Program-made: the position numbers and the translations under genes
Assembly: GCA_029582155.1 (NCBI GenBank)
Contig: CM055896.1
Span: 10,996,987-11,060,986 of the forward strand
DNA from: Panopea generosa
Taxonomy: Eukaryota > Mollusca > Bivalvia > Adapedonta > Hiatellidae
Direction: 5' to 3'
Length of the DNA: 64,000 bases
Shown here: positions 12,031 through 24,343 of the stretch, one piece after another
Layout of the letters: the number at the start of each line of letters is the position of its first letter
How positions within the stretch are numbered: the first letter of the stretch is position 1
The notes under the pieces: model-generated
The model's database searches: none
What the model saw: the letters and a program-made list of their open reading frames with translations, nothing else
What the model was told of the DNA's origin: nothing

Positions 12031-13830
12031 GACATTGTATTATGTCATTTTTTAAAAATGTTGCCTTAAGTAAACAAATCGCTACAATAATATCAATCAG
12101 ATTGGGAAGGCATATGAATTATTATTCAAGCTCTGCTGTTAGTATTTTCAAGTACTTTGATACCATTAACTCCGTGTCAGTTATTGTTCTGAAGTTTATT
12201 AAATCATGAAAATGATAGTCAGACTTTATAGAACCGACCCAGCTCTCCCGATTTGGTTCGTTAAATAGCAATGTTCTGGAAGCTTTGAATGACGTCACAG
12301 TTTACTAAGGGTTCAATTGTTATGAAGTGTGGGACAGGCATAGAACTCCCTGCGTTTTCATTAGGGTTGATAGATACCAGACTCTCAGATAGATTATGAA
12401 AATAAGAATAAAATTAGAACATACTGGTTGGTACCTTCATTGTAGTTTATAGTTAACTTGCTAAATTTAATGAATACACAGGTCAGTTTTTTCTGTTTTC
12501 CTCCATTTCATTTGTTTCTGTTTTAGCAAAGTGATTGAACGTGACACATTCTTACGCGTCGTAGTTAATTGTCTAATTAATGAAAATAACGTTGTCTACA
12601 TAAGAAAGATACACTCTAGCATACTTAATAGTGCCACTATGAATCATCATTTTATATACATATGCAGTTATTTATCGTTTGATAAACAAACCTTAACAAG
12701 CAATTTAGCAGATATGGCAAATCCCGTTTTGGTTAATTAAAGCGAAAATGTTGGTTTGCTTCAAGGACTCAATAAAATGAACACAAATAGATTAAAGATT
12801 AAATGCCATAGCTAATTAATTACAAAACACCCTTACATGCAGTGGTGTGTTATGGTTTGAGAGTATGCTTCCGGTTTGATATTAAAAACAACAATTACGT
12901 TTACCTAAAAATACATATCTGTGTTAAAGGAAATGTAAAACTTAACTTCCTTACATCTGTTAAACTATTGCTTTGCTATCAATAAAATCGGGAAAAGATT
13001 TCTAGCAGTATTTTAATAACAATTCTATCATATCTGAAATAGTTTGGGTCTATTTCATACTTGGTGAAAAGCAATATGACATTGCGATTGGCATGTCAAA
13101 TGGTCAGTAACATGCCTTTTTTCATTTCAAATATGCTTTCGACTATCTTAAAACACGATCTTGCTACAGATATCCTGTCTTTAATATTAGTACTGAATAT
13201 TGTATTTGACCGTCGGAGTAACGGAGTACTGCGTGGAATATAATAAACATCATATGTTTAATGAAGTGATACTAATTGTTTCTGCATATTCAAATGTGAC
13301 TAAGTTTACATATCTAAGCACATTACGAAATGGTGAATGATATTTAATTAAATACTTTCCGACAATTTAAATCAAATGTATAAATTATGTTTTAGTATCT
13401 GTCATTTATTGCAATCCTCATTATCGCGTTACCACTACATATGCTAAACGAATGTGCGTATTACAAAATATATGCATTATGCTCGATCAATCCCCAGATA
13501 ATTATCTCCATTTATATGGCTGACATCAATATATAAAGAGAATGTGTGCATTATGCATTAATTTCGATCAAATCGAGTCTGATGTGTTTTTATTGTGTTC
13601 TGTATGAACTACGTGTTACTCCCCGTACCTCATTAAATTTTAAAGATTAAATTTATCAGTCTCTTAACTTAGTTATTTAACCTAGAAATTCAACAAAATT
13701 CCATTGGATCATCCCCATTGACTGGAAAACATGTATAGGTGAGTGGGCAGTAAGTCATTAAGAGAATAAGTTACCAGATGTGTTGCTAAGTACATGCATA
13801 AACGTACGCGAAACTAGAATTCTTAATATA
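12030..13830. other. Gene-free spacer between units 1 and 2
   Basis: Only short ORFs (60-70 codons) without recognisable features are present. Confidence 0.4.
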
Positions 13831-14069
13831 TGAACAAATTAAAGGCCAATGACACAGACTATATCAGGGAAGAACTATCCGACTCTGTTTTATCTTTCAT
13901 TATAACTTTTGCTTTCCTGCTTGGGTAAGCGTTGTGGTTACCATGTATTATCATGAAACGTAAATAAGATCTATTAAGCGACGGCAAAATATGTAATCTT
14001 TATTCAGTAGCTTGATCACTAAATGTACATCTGTGTTAGTTGTAATACCACAAATATATATTCATTTCC

Positions 14070-14345
14070 ATTGCGCTTAGACGGTAACACGTCTGACTAT
14101 TAATCCAGGGATCGTGAGTTGTTTCAATCTCCGCTGGCCACAGTCTCCATGATTATTGTTTCACGACATTGCCTCTCATTGTAAATCATTTCTTCGCTGA
14201 TTCAAGTGGGAAAGTTATTAATTACTTGCGGAGATATATGTGCTCGAGTACTGGTTAGTTTTCCAAGACCCCAGGAAAGAGTGATTAGGTTATCTGATAT
14301 TTAGCCATGAATGGCATAAACATAACGCTAAACATGAATCAATCA
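14070..14345 (+). mobile_element. SINE-T copy, unit 2
   Basis: A degraded head (CGCTTAGACGGTAACACGTC) is followed by the body CACAGTCTCCATGATTATTG and the tail AATCAATCAAT. It is paralogous to 26547-26822. Confidence 0.75.
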
Positions 14346-14699
14346 ATATTTGGAACATGACGTTTATTGTTATATAAGAATGTTATGTGTATGTATGTTT
14401 GCTCCGTATGGTGTGTACCTTATAGTGTGGTCAATTCGACATCTGATAAATATTTACGTATATTTCATTTTGTCTTACATAGTTTTACGTTATGAAATCG
14501 ATTAGATTGATAACATGTATGCAATATAAAATATGCTACTAACTTATCATTGAACAAAATCTGTGTATAAAAAGACTTCTTACCTATAAACACAGAATTT
14601 ATAATTATGTACCTCTTCCAATGGCGATATTATATTTTTTATAAACCGGTCACGCTAACAGCAAGTGAGCAGACATAAGTTGACTTGACAGTAACTGAT

Positions 14700-15215
14700 T
14701 GGCTATTGACAATACTTAATATTTTGTATGAAAAACGAAAGAGTTCGCTTATACGAAATCCGCATGCTGTATATCAAAATGTAATACACGTATGCATCCT
14801 TCGTGTGTAATGAAAATTATAATGTAATGTTTTTGTCTAAAAGTCGATAAATAAACTCAAGTTCGCTACCCAACAATTAAATACATATCTAATATATGAA
14901 AAACGAAAGTTGACCTCATTTTTAATGCTTATACGAAAATCGCATGCTTTATTACAAAATGTATGACAATAATGTATCCTTTGTTTTTCACGATGATAAA
15001 AATGTCACGTCTTAGTCTCACTCGAGTTCACTACCCAACAAATAAATACTAATAGTTTACATGCAAAACGAAGGTTTTCCCCCATTTTTAATAATTATAC
15101 AAAATCTGCATGCTATATTTCAAAATGTATTACAATCATGTATCTTTTGTGTTTCTCAATGATAAAATGTCACGTCTTTGTCTACAGACCGATCAATGAA
15201 CTCAGGTCCTATACA
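14700..15215 (+). repeat. 185-bp tandem repeat, three copies (unit 2)
   Basis: These are the same repeat units as at 2141-2700, starting near 14700, 14880 and 15050, and more diverged between units than within them. Confidence 0.8.
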
Positions 15216-15554
15216 CTCGACATAGCCATTTGTTGTGTACTTGAAGGTTACACTTTATACACATCAGCTTTGTGCTTAGTCCTCCGAAATATTCCAAGTG
15301 CTAAATGTACATGTCAGATCTTCTTTTAAAATCATTGCATCGTAAATATTAAACAAATAAATACACTGACTGTTATAACATTCGTTCATCAAAGTAACAT
15401 TTAGATCCTAATAAAATATATAAAAACATACAATCACTTCACTTAAAAGTGTCCGTTGGCCAGTGTGTGTCCTTAATGGTAAACAGTTAGTTCTAATTAA
15501 ACAGACATGATGCTCTACATCTACTAATTGCATATTCACCTATGAAGAACCCTT

Positions 15555-16950
15555 ACAATTTTTACATCTATAATAACCTCTTCTTCAGTAAATGTTATCA
15601 ATGTGCAGTAATACTGCCAGGTTTCTGGTATTAAAAACTGAATACTAAATCCTACCAAGCTTTTACACCAACACAGTTTCATAACCAACTGCAGACCAAT
15701 ATAAATTATTCAATACCATTTAAATGCTGAAATTTATAAATAATTTAAAAAACAAAAATCTTCAAAAATTTAGTGATTGTTAATAAATTCCGTTGTTAAT
15801 GTGAATATAATTATATGCTTTAATTGAGGCAAAACTAGGCCAAAATGTGTTTTTATTAAAGCAATTTAAGACCATGAAACTGTAAAAAAGAAGTTATTTT
15901 ACCTACAATTAATATTTTAGAAATACCACCTCCATCTGAAGTCTCTGTAATACATGTAGGTACTCCTTATAATGACCTCTTTTTAAGAAATACTATTAAT
16001 GTGCAGTTATGCTACCAAGTATGACATTACACACTAAAACTTTAGTCAGAATATCATTTTCTGCATTGTCATATACACAGGCGCGAGATGTCAGCCGATA
16101 TGCAGTTTTAATGACTGTGTTTCACTAATTGTACAAAAAATATTTTTCAACCTAAATCAAAACAAAATTTTACACAAAAACATTCTCATGATACATTAAA
16201 GTCGTTAGCTTACAAAAACACATTATTTCATACTGTTTAAAAGATGAAATGTACATAATTAAATAATTTAAAATAAAACACTTAAAAGTTTAGAACTGTT
16301 CATAAATTTTCATTGTCAATATGAATATAATTATATGCTTTATTTGAGGAAAAAAACATGTCACAATGTGTTCTTTACTAGAGCGATGTCTCCAATATGA
16401 CATTAGGCAGCGAGAGTGTATAAAAATGTTATTTTACCTACAAATAACATTTTGGTAAATCACCTCCATCTCAAATCTCTCTTATATGTACTCTTAATTT
16501 GTTTACATCTATAATGACCTCTTGTTTAGAAACTACTATCAATTTAAAGTAATACTGCCGAGTTTCAATTGCCGACATGCAATGTTGAAGACTGTGTTTC
16601 ATTATTTTTACCTAAACATAATTTTTAACCTACACCCAACCAAAATGATACACCAAAACAGTCTAATGACACATAAAGATATTATCTTACCATAATTTCA
16701 CTATTAAATACTGTGTTAATGCTGAAATTTTCACATTTCAATAATTCAAAATAAAAAAATCTTCAAAATTTAGTGATTTTTCTTAAAATTTCATTGTCAG
16801 TACGATTACATGTTTTATTTGAGGCAAAAACATGCCAATGATTAAAGAAATGTCTCCAATATGACATTTAAGACTATGAGAGTGTAAAAAGGGGGATATT
16901 TTACCTACAATTAACCTTCTGGAATATCACACCATCTCACTGATTTATTC
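15555..16950 (+). repeat. 450-500-bp tandem repeat, three copies (unit 2)
   Basis: Blocks ATAATGACCTCTT, AATGTGCAGTAATACTGCC, CTGTGTTTCA and TTTCATTGTCA recur near 15570, 15970 and 16510. Related units lie near 3010, 27650 and 28130. Confidence 0.75.
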
Positions 16951-17375
16951 GCTTTGTTCTATAGCAAATAAAAAAGGTTTGCATGCTTGTCATACATAGA
17001 GATACCCAAATGAAAGAAGAGAAAATTACATTCTATTATTTGTCAACATCTGCACTACCAAATTATGATGAGAAAAGAAGAGGTCATGTGCCATCCAAGA
17101 TATGTTTTTTATGTTCAGTGTGTACACTGTTGACAACGTGACAGCAATCTTCCGAAACCATGTATCTATATCCCAATTTCCAAGCATCAATTTATTTTCT
17201 TTATTCATAATTCAAACAGGACAATGCTTTCAAATGTTTAAAATACACCAATAATGCCATTTAAATAAAAATTTAGATTTAAATTAAGGAAATTAATTTT
17301 AAAGAAGAAGAAACAAGGATTATATATAACCACAATTAAGCAATTCATGTTTCCAATGGTAGTGCTATGTCTAAA
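16950..17375. other. Spacer, no gene seen
   Basis: There is a 60-codon minus ORF without features. The sequence is AT-rich. Confidence 0.4.
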
Positions 17376-17377
17376 TG

Positions 17378-17740
17378 TTAAATTTCATATTCAACTTAAA
17401 TGTTAATTCAAGATTCATCTTAACTGTTAATTCCATTTTTATCTTAAATGTTAAATCTGTATACATATTAAATGTTAATTTTATTTTCATCTTAAATATA
17501 TATTCCATATTCATCTTAAATGTTAATTCCATATTCATCTTAAATGTTAAATCCATATTCATCTTAAATGTTAATTCTATATTCATCATGTTAATTCCAT
17601 ATTCACCTTAAATGTTAATTCTATATTCACCTTAAATGTTAGTTCTAAAATCAACTTAAATGTTAATTCCATATTCACCTTAAATTTTAATTCTATATTC
17701 ATCTTAAACTTTAATTCCATATTCAGCTTAACATACATTT
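17378..17740. repeat. 24-bp minisatellite, about 15 copies
   Basis: The unit is TTCATCTTAAATGTTAATTC plus CATA. Because 24 is a multiple of 3 the repeat is open on both strands (8-residue repeats such as MNMELTFK on minus and NVNSIFIL on plus), which explains the apparent ORFs. The orthologous place in unit 3 (28340-28395) has only about two copies. Confidence 0.95.
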
Positions 17741-17991
17741 TGATGGGCAATTCGGGTTTTACATGCACCATCCATCCTGATCTATCTGAGATTAAACAAA
17801 TAGATACAAACCTGGAAAAGAAACCGCAGACAAATTCTTTCAATACCATTATAAAATATAATATAGAGATAAAATAAACAGAACATTGTTTACATCCTTC
17901 ATTGAACAGTCGTAACAAGTGAACGCAGCAAAATATTATCTTAATTGCACACGTAATATTATTTTGTAAAAATGTATCCTCTAATCAACAG

Positions 17992-18138
17992 TTGTAAGAT
18001 TTGTATGAAGAGACCTGTGAATACAATATTTTACCTTGTGGCCATCTTGTCTGATGCGAACAGTGTGCACGACGGCTAGTTAAATGTCCGATATGTAGAG
18101 TTAAAGTAAAGGGAACAGTGAAGACTTTAATGTCTTAA
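17992..18138 (+). pseudogene. IAP-type RING finger remnant, unit 2, frameshifted
   Basis: This is a paralogue of the 4993-5140 segment. It opens with [12 protein letters not shown], then has a 1-bp deletion relative to unit 1, so the reading shifts. In the restored register a TGA replaces the first Cys of the CCEQC motif, while the end (CPICRVKVKGTVKTLMS, TAA) is intact. Its lesions are independent of those in unit 1. Immediately upstream is CTAATCAACAG, which looks like the ancestral splice acceptor. Confidence 0.85.
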
Positions 18139-18361
18139 AGCTCCCATCCTGGAAAGGTTCGGCAGATTGTTGGAGAAAATTAGACATATAAGCATGTTTA
18201 CTTTAGGTTATAAAAAAAAGGTCTGTATTTCTGTTACTGACTTTACTCTCTTACGGTAAACAAGTTTGTATTGTTCAGTTTTCTTCATGGACTGTTAGGG
18301 TCATAGATATCAATGTTTGTATCATGCTGTATTTTCCACCGCCATGCATACTGTTCACATA

Positions 18362-18565
18362 CTTATCTTATGTACGCATCTATTCTAAATACTAATATGT
18401 TTCAAGAAATTTAAGATTTCGTCTAACCTTAATGTATATTCTAACCGACTAAATCATGAATTGTTTAGATGATCTTTTATAAATTCGGTGAAAATGAAAT
18501 AGTCTTCAATGAATTTAAAAAATGCCAATGCAATGAACCTTTCAAAACCTTGTATTTGCTTTGGG
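18362..18565 (+). mobile_element. LINE tail remnant, unit 2
   Basis: This is a paralogue of 7150-7345 (TATGTTTCAAGAAATTTAAG through AACCTTGTATTTGCTTTGGG). Only the last part of the LINE fragment is kept. Confidence 0.65.
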
Positions 18566-19465
18566 TTAAAGCATAACTTCCAAGCTAATAACAAGTACTT
18601 CATAACTTACTTACTATATCACTGCTTGTATGACTCCATAAATTATGTTACAGTATCTGATTAAAGGACGACGCCATTTGTATTACTATCTGATTAAAGG
18701 AGGACTCCTTGGAAATAAATAACACAAACAAATAAAGAAAACAGCCGTTCAGTTACATGGAATCTAGCGAACCATCAAAGTAAAAACCAATACAAATTCT
18801 AGACATTGGATAATTATTTGATATTTTTCTTTTTTCAAGTATTTCTATGAGTGACAAGCCATTAAAATTCTAACATTCACTATGGAAATTAGAATAAAAT
18901 GGTGTGTTAACACCTATAAGAGAGGCTTCAATGAGATGGAGTGATTTTAAAAATGTGCATTGTACTAGGTTAAATAACATCTTTTTAACACTTTCATCAT
19001 TTCAGTTCAGTTTGGAGATATTTCCTTAATACATACAAAAAATATTTAGGCAGATTTTTGTCTCAAATAAAGTATATTCCTTCATATTTACAATGACATT
19101 TCTTAACTATTTTTAGTGTATCACTAAAGTTTAAAGAACTATTTTTTAATTATTCATCATCCACACAATAATGAATAATATGCTAATTGGTGAAATTTAA
19201 AATAAATATATAATTCTGTGGAACAAACAGTCACTCTCCATATGAATAATGATGATATATTCCGAACTACAATATGGGAGTACCTACTCACTCAAAATTG
19301 CAGCTACTCAAACTGCTTTATGGACTTTCAAAGCATTTTTTTTCATGTATTATGTCCATTTTTTCTTCAAAATGACTATGCAACTTCAAAATTTGGCGAA
19401 AAAAAATAGCTACCTACATGAAAAATGCTAGATCGGAGCTGCAAACAGATACTTTCTTAAAGATG
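18565..19465. other. Unit 2 tail, no gene seen
   Basis: Positions 18660-19000 match 7650-7990. The rest is AT-rich without coding signal. Confidence 0.5.
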
Positions 19466-19467
19466 GC

Positions 19468-19945
19468 CTAAATGAACCGCTCTCGATTACGCTTATTGGG
19501 CAAAATCAGTATTTAGAATGATAGATTTCAGAAAAATTATATTACCTAAATCAATTTTGTGAGAGGCCACGGGTCAAGCTGTGGATCAAACCCACAACCT
19601 CTGGTGTGAGAGACCAATACTATTTCGCGATTGTAAAGTAGGGATAGAGTATAAATGAACCGCTCTCGATAACGCTTCTTGGCTATCTCTTTTAAATCAG
19701 TTTTGTGAGAGGTAATCAGGTAAAGCTGTAGATCGAACCATCATCCTCTGGTGTGAGAGACCAATACTATTTCGCGATTGTAAAGTAGGTACAGAGTATA
19801 AATGAACCGCTCTCGATTACGTTTCTTGGTTATCTCTCCTAAATCAGTTTTGTGAGAGGTAATCAGGTCAAACTGTAGATCGAACCCACAACCTCTGGTG
19901 TGAGAGACCAATACAATATCCGCTGCACTACCGCACAATATCTGG
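19468..19945 (-). repeat. 147-bp tandem repeat carrying a tRNA-Val-like SINE head
   Basis: TTTTGTGAGAGG starts at 19555, 19701 and 19848. On the minus strand the outermost copy reads GCGGTAGTGCAGCGGATATT, then TCTCACACCAGAGGTTGTGG and GTTCGATC, a tRNA-like A box, CAC anticodon region and B box. Inner copies keep the B box but lose the A box. Confidence 0.7.
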
Positions 19946-20380
19946 ATTATGCCAAAAATACGTTACTTCATGTTTCCGAGTAACGTTTTGAACACATAAT
20001 CTACTTTGCACAATGTTGAATTTGTTTTTTATATATCTACATATGATATTTTACCAAATTCATCATAAAGGGCTTCTACGTTTAATACGTAATGATTTAC
20101 GACAATACTAGAGTGTGAATATTTGCAATATCGGTGGACCCTCTGTCCCCCTCTACCCCGACCGTGTGTTGTTTAATAAGGGAGATACGGTAAGGAACGT
20201 GGTGCAGTCAACATTTTCAGGTATGGTTAATATGTTTGAATAAAAGATTTTTAATAAATGTAATGCCTATTGTGTTATTTCTTTCTAAAGTTCTCTTCAA
20301 TAGCCATCTTAAATAAATGAATAACTGGATGTATAAACATTTGCAAGTAAGGGCGGGGTATTCAATAGTTTATGATATAT
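19945..20380. other. Spacer, no gene seen
   Basis: It contains a short GC-richer stretch at 20130-20210. No ORF or repeat is recognised. Confidence 0.4.
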
Positions 20381-20383
20381 CCA

Positions 20384-20672
20384 GCCGGGCCCGATTAACT
20401 CAGTCGGTAACGCGTCTGACTATCAATCCAGGGGTCGTTAGTTCGAATCCTCCGCCCGGCAACAGTCTCCGTGATGATTGATATACGACATTGTGTCCCA
20501 TTATCATTCGTCCCTTACCACTGATTCTAGTGGGAAAGTTATCAGTTACTTGCAGAGATGGTGTGTGCTCGAGTACTGGTTAATCCCAGGAAACTGTGGT
20601 TAGATTAACTGATTGTCTGTTAGCCCTCGATGGCATAAAAATGACGCTAACTATTCAATCAATCAATCAATG
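20384..20672 (+). mobile_element. SINE-T, full-length copy
   Basis: The tRNA-like head (20384-20460) has a perfect 7-bp acceptor stem, GCCGGGC with GCCCGGC, an A box TAACTCAGTCGGTAACGCG and a B box GTTCGAATCC. The body is ACAGTCTCCGTGATGATTGA through CCCTCGATGGCATAAAAATG, and the tail is (ATCA)n. It is the reference copy for about ten fragments in this window. Confidence 0.88.
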
Positions 20673-20972
20673 ATATATCCAATAATAAGTATGCACTGTA
20701 TTTATGCGGAAAACAGTTAGGGAGTATCCAATTATATATCTTTAATTGTGCTTTAAGTGATATTTAAAGTTATTTCTATTTCAAAAGAATTACCACTTCC
20801 ATATTTAAATACACATTAATTACAGCTAATCCGCCCTTTAACACATAATTTGAATGAAGACACGCATTAACATAATTATTACATAAACGCCCACCGCTCT
20901 AGCGTAACGTTTGTCAGTAGTCATGTCTTTGTTATCGCATATTTTGATATCTTGCGAAACACTTCATTTATG

Positions 20973-21086
20973 TATTGTGTATCAGTTTAGTTTAAACATA
21001 TTTTATTGCATAATTCACATAGCAAACTGGTTGGGCCACAAGTTCTAGCAACATTAGTTACGGCCCTCCCCTTTATTGTGTATCAG
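20973..21086 (-). mobile_element. 88-bp retroposon insertion with 13-bp target-site duplication
   Basis: TATTGTGTATCAG at 20973-20985 is repeated at 21074-21086. The 88 bp between is absent from the paralogous site near 8220. Read on the minus strand it ends in GCAATAAAATATGTTTAAAC, like the 3' end of a LINE or SINE. Confidence 0.75.
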
Positions 21087-21186
21087 GCCTTTGTTCTCGT
21101 GTAAGACACGATATGAAAACACGGACTATACAATTAAGTAACTTGCATGATATTATTATGTGTACATTGACACCCTGATAAAATAG

Positions 21187-21206
21187 ATGTTGCTGTTGTT
21201 GGTGTA

Positions 21207-21242
<36 letters not shown>

Positions 21243-21325
21243 GTTGTTGTATGATGTTTAGCGTCGCTTTCAACAAGTTTTCATATATATCGCGACGGTG
21301 TCTACTTGAGACAGTATTCTGAGCA
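21187..21325 (-). mobile_element. SINE-G truncated copy, unit 2
   Basis: This is the paralogue of 8339-8480, with a (TTG)n tail at 21209-21241. The 156-codon minus ORF across it (with poly-Asn/Gln) is translation of the tail, not a gene. Confidence 0.7.
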
Positions 21326-21784
21326 CTGTCTGGTAAAATAGACATATTGTATATATACAACCCGTAATATATAAAGTGCAAATATAATATGTAACAAATG
21401 CATGTTCTTGTCAAGACACTGTACACATGCACATAATTTAATATGTGGCAAATTTCTGAGTAGAACTCCCTTTTAAACATAGTGTTATAATTTCGTACCA
21501 TAACCAGGCAGAAAATAGAAGAAAAAACACATATGTATTTCAATTAAATAAAGAGAAGTCGCGGGTAGGCAAGTACTAAAATAATCTTTATGGAGTAAAC
21601 TGAATTCTAGTTTATTAGATAATAACAATGATAATTCGATAAGAACAACCTCAATAGTTCAAATAATTTGTTGATACACGTAATAATTGACCCGACATGG
21701 GCTGTCTAACAAGCCGATATTCCAATAAGCGATCGACATTGGTTGCTACGCCGCCATTTTCCTTAGACAAGCTCACTACGTTGA

Positions 21785-22100
21785 AGTTGTTGATGTTGGT
21801 GTTATTGGTGTTGTTTGTTGTTTAGCGTGGTTTCAAACAATTTTTCATTCATATCACGACAGTGTCTACTTGATACAGTAATATTAGTGTTGTCACACTG
21901 GAGTATCGTGCAACAGACCTATGGCAGATACTCAACCCAGTCATATTATATTGAAACCGACCGGATCTAGAACTAGCATTTGAATGCTGAGCGCCATGCG
22001 AGGAAGCTTTCTGTACACTTTTTCGAGTATTTGGTATTAAATGGCCGGGCATCGAACAAACGACCACCCGGAAGCTCTAACACCGTGACAACATCTGCGG
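21785..22100 (-). mobile_element. SINE-G copy, unit 2
   Basis: This is the paralogue of 8884-9200 with head, body and a degraded TTG tail. Confidence 0.75.
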
Positions 22101-22804
22101 TCTGTTTAAAATGTAAACAGCTGTCAAAAACTATCATTAAATGTCAAAAGTACTTACTTGTTTGCTGAAATGTGTGATGCGAATCGAGTGTGTTTATTAC
22201 AATAGTCCGGCAATCCAAATTAATTTGCTAAAAACGAATACGTTGTTTTGCTTTCAGGAATCAACCAAATGAACAATAGATACCCCTAACTTATAAATAA
22301 ACAACTGGACTTACAGTACTGTGTTTAGTTCTGGGCAATTTGTACGCGACTACACATGCTTCCGGTTCGAATGTAATTATAAATAGCCATTACGTACACA
22401 CGGTACTCCACGTTTAAAGCTAACTATCTATACACAATACTTAAACGCATGCAAATGCTGAACAACGTATATTAACGTTGGTATACTTAACGATATTGGT
22501 GCAAAAAATGTTATGTTAATAAATGAAGTTTAAACCTTTGTATTTTTAAACGCTAATTTACAATGAGCGTTCCAAGAACATTGCTATTCATTACCGACAA
22601 TCCATTGACATAACGATAAGGCAGAGATTGTATTTATATCATTTTACAACAGTCCACTTAACAATTGCCATAGAACAATACCCGACAGCAAATGCCAATA
22701 AAATTTACATAAATTAAACAATGAATTTACAATGCGCTCAGCATCGACACGCCTACTAATAGCGTAGTGAATTCCGTTTCACAGAACATAAGTCAACTTG
22801 ATCA

Positions 22805-23268
22805 ACATGTAATTCCTAAGATGTAAGACATGTTATTCCTTAGATGTAAGATATGTTATTCCTAAGATGTAAGACATGTTATTCCTAAGATGTAAGACAT
22901 GTTATTCCTAAGATGTAAGATATGTTATTCCTAAGATGTAAGATATGTTATTCCTAAGATGTAAGACATGTTATTCCTAAGATGTAAGACATGTTATTCC
23001 TAAGATGTAAGACATGTTATTCCTAAGATGTAAGACATGTTATTCCTAAGATGTAAGACATGTTATTCCTAAGATGTAATCCATTATTCCTAAGATGTAA
23101 GACATGTTATTCCTAAGATGTAAGACATGTTATTCCTAAGCTGTAAGATATGTTATTCCTAAGATGTAAGATATGTTATTCCTAAGATGTAAGACATGTT
23201 ATTCCTTAGATGTAAGACATGTTATTCCTAAGATGTAAGATATGTTATTCCTAAAATGTAAGACATAG
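22805..23268. repeat. 23-bp tandem array, about 20 copies
   Basis: The unit is CCTAAGATGTAAGACATGTT plus ATT, with GACATG/GATATG variants interspersed. There is no spacer diversity, so it is not CRISPR-like. Confidence 0.97.
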
Positions 23269-23420
23269 TTATAGACCACATTGATACTGAGATAGAGGGT
23301 TTGCCCCGAGATCTACACATACACAATCTTCTAAAACAACTCACAGCTGCAAAGACACTTTATCTCAAAACAGGTCAGAACCTGCCTTTTGAACTAAGCT
23401 ATATCAAAACACTCATGTAG
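23262..23420 (+). pseudogene. Orphan coding-like fragment
   Basis: Directly after the 23-bp array a 50-codon open stretch without ATG reads IDHIDTEIEGLPRDLHIHNL, LKQLTAAKTLYLKTGQNLP and FELSYIKTLM, then TAG. Its balanced composition is unlike the AT-rich noise around it. I do not recognise it; it may be a transposon or gene fragment. Confidence 0.35.
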
Positions 23421-23654
23421 GTATTTTAAAAGATCGGCATAACTCATCGAAAAATAATTCTAAGACTGTTAAAACAATAGGTATAGGAATGTGTTGTTTT
23501 GTTTTGTTATACCGGATTTGTAAAGATAGTGTAGCTTTAATCGTAATTGATAATAGACGATATGTATGGCAACCGGCCAGACGACGATGATATATTTAAA
23601 AAATCAATTTCATCTGTACTTAATCTCAACTCCTTTGTTTGTTTGATTAAATAT

Positions 23655-23800
23655 TCAGCGCCATTTTTATGTCATCGAGGGCCAACAGACAAATCACTCA
23701 TCCTGGGATCCTGGAAAGTAACTACTTTAACCATCGTTGGGATATAAATAGCAATGAGAGGCGATATCGTATACCAATCGTCAATACATAGAGGGTCATT
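23655..23800 (-). mobile_element. SINE-T fragment, degraded
   Basis: GCCATTTTTATGTCATCGAGG, GGGATCCTGGAAAGT and GCAATGAGAGGCG are diverged SINE-T body blocks in minus orientation, with the head and tail lost. Confidence 0.55.
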
Positions 23801-24259
23801 ACCGCCTAAAACGAAAATCTAGAATTAATGCGTTTTACCGTGTAAAGTTAAACGATCTCGATGCAAAACTTTCTTTTAAGACGGAGGCACAAAATACAAT
23901 AAAAGTGAGGGACAATGGCGTTATCTATTCAGATATACAGAACAAAATAGGCCACCTGATATTTTGTGTATCTAATCCGCCACCTGACATTTTATATATT
24001 TTCTGTAAAAGTGTCAACAAATTTGGAGTTAAACATGACAGAAAGTTAAGAAAAAAAATCATAAAGTCTGCATTGTTAAATTTGACAGTAATTGTCGTAA
24101 TCAAATAGAAACTGAAAAAATACACCTGTTTTATATCAAGTGAGGAAACGAATTGTCCAAATAGAATGTTATATAATAGGCAAATTCAGTTAATCAAATA
24201 GAAACTGAAAAAAGCACCTTTATCACATCAAGTGAGAAAATGTAATTCTCAATATATAT

Positions 24260-24260
24260 A

Positions 24261-24342
<82 letters not shown>
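24260..24342. repeat. (TA)n-(GA)n compound microsatellite
   Basis: About 24 bases of TA are followed by about 24 GA units. The minus-strand LSLSLSL run in a local ORF comes from this. Confidence 0.95.

Positions 24343-24343
<1 letters not shown>

Larger units (their letters stand above)
13830..22750 (+). repeat. Segmental duplication unit 2
   Basis: This is the second paralogous unit. Its start (13838 onward, with a CTGCTTGGGTAAGCGTTGTG stretch) matches unit 3 from about 26300, and its end (21750-22750) matches positions 1-1140. It contains a 24-bp minisatellite expansion at 17378-17740 and several insertions absent from unit 1. Confidence 0.8.

Noticed and set aside
17371..17918. ORFs on both strands with 8-residue repeats
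   Set aside because: They are products of the 24-bp minisatellite, which is open in both directions.
20384..20460. Possible functional tRNA gene
   Set aside because: The head is followed directly by a SINE body and tail and the anticodon arm does not pair well, so it is a SINE head.
21073..21543. 156-codon minus ORF with poly-Asn and poly-Gln
   Set aside because: It reads through a SINE-G tail (TTG repeats) and diverged unit sequence; the paralogous region at 8218-8729 is broken into different frames.
22805..23268. Regular short repeats as a possible CRISPR array
   Set aside because: The units are contiguous without unique spacers, and the genome is eukaryotic.
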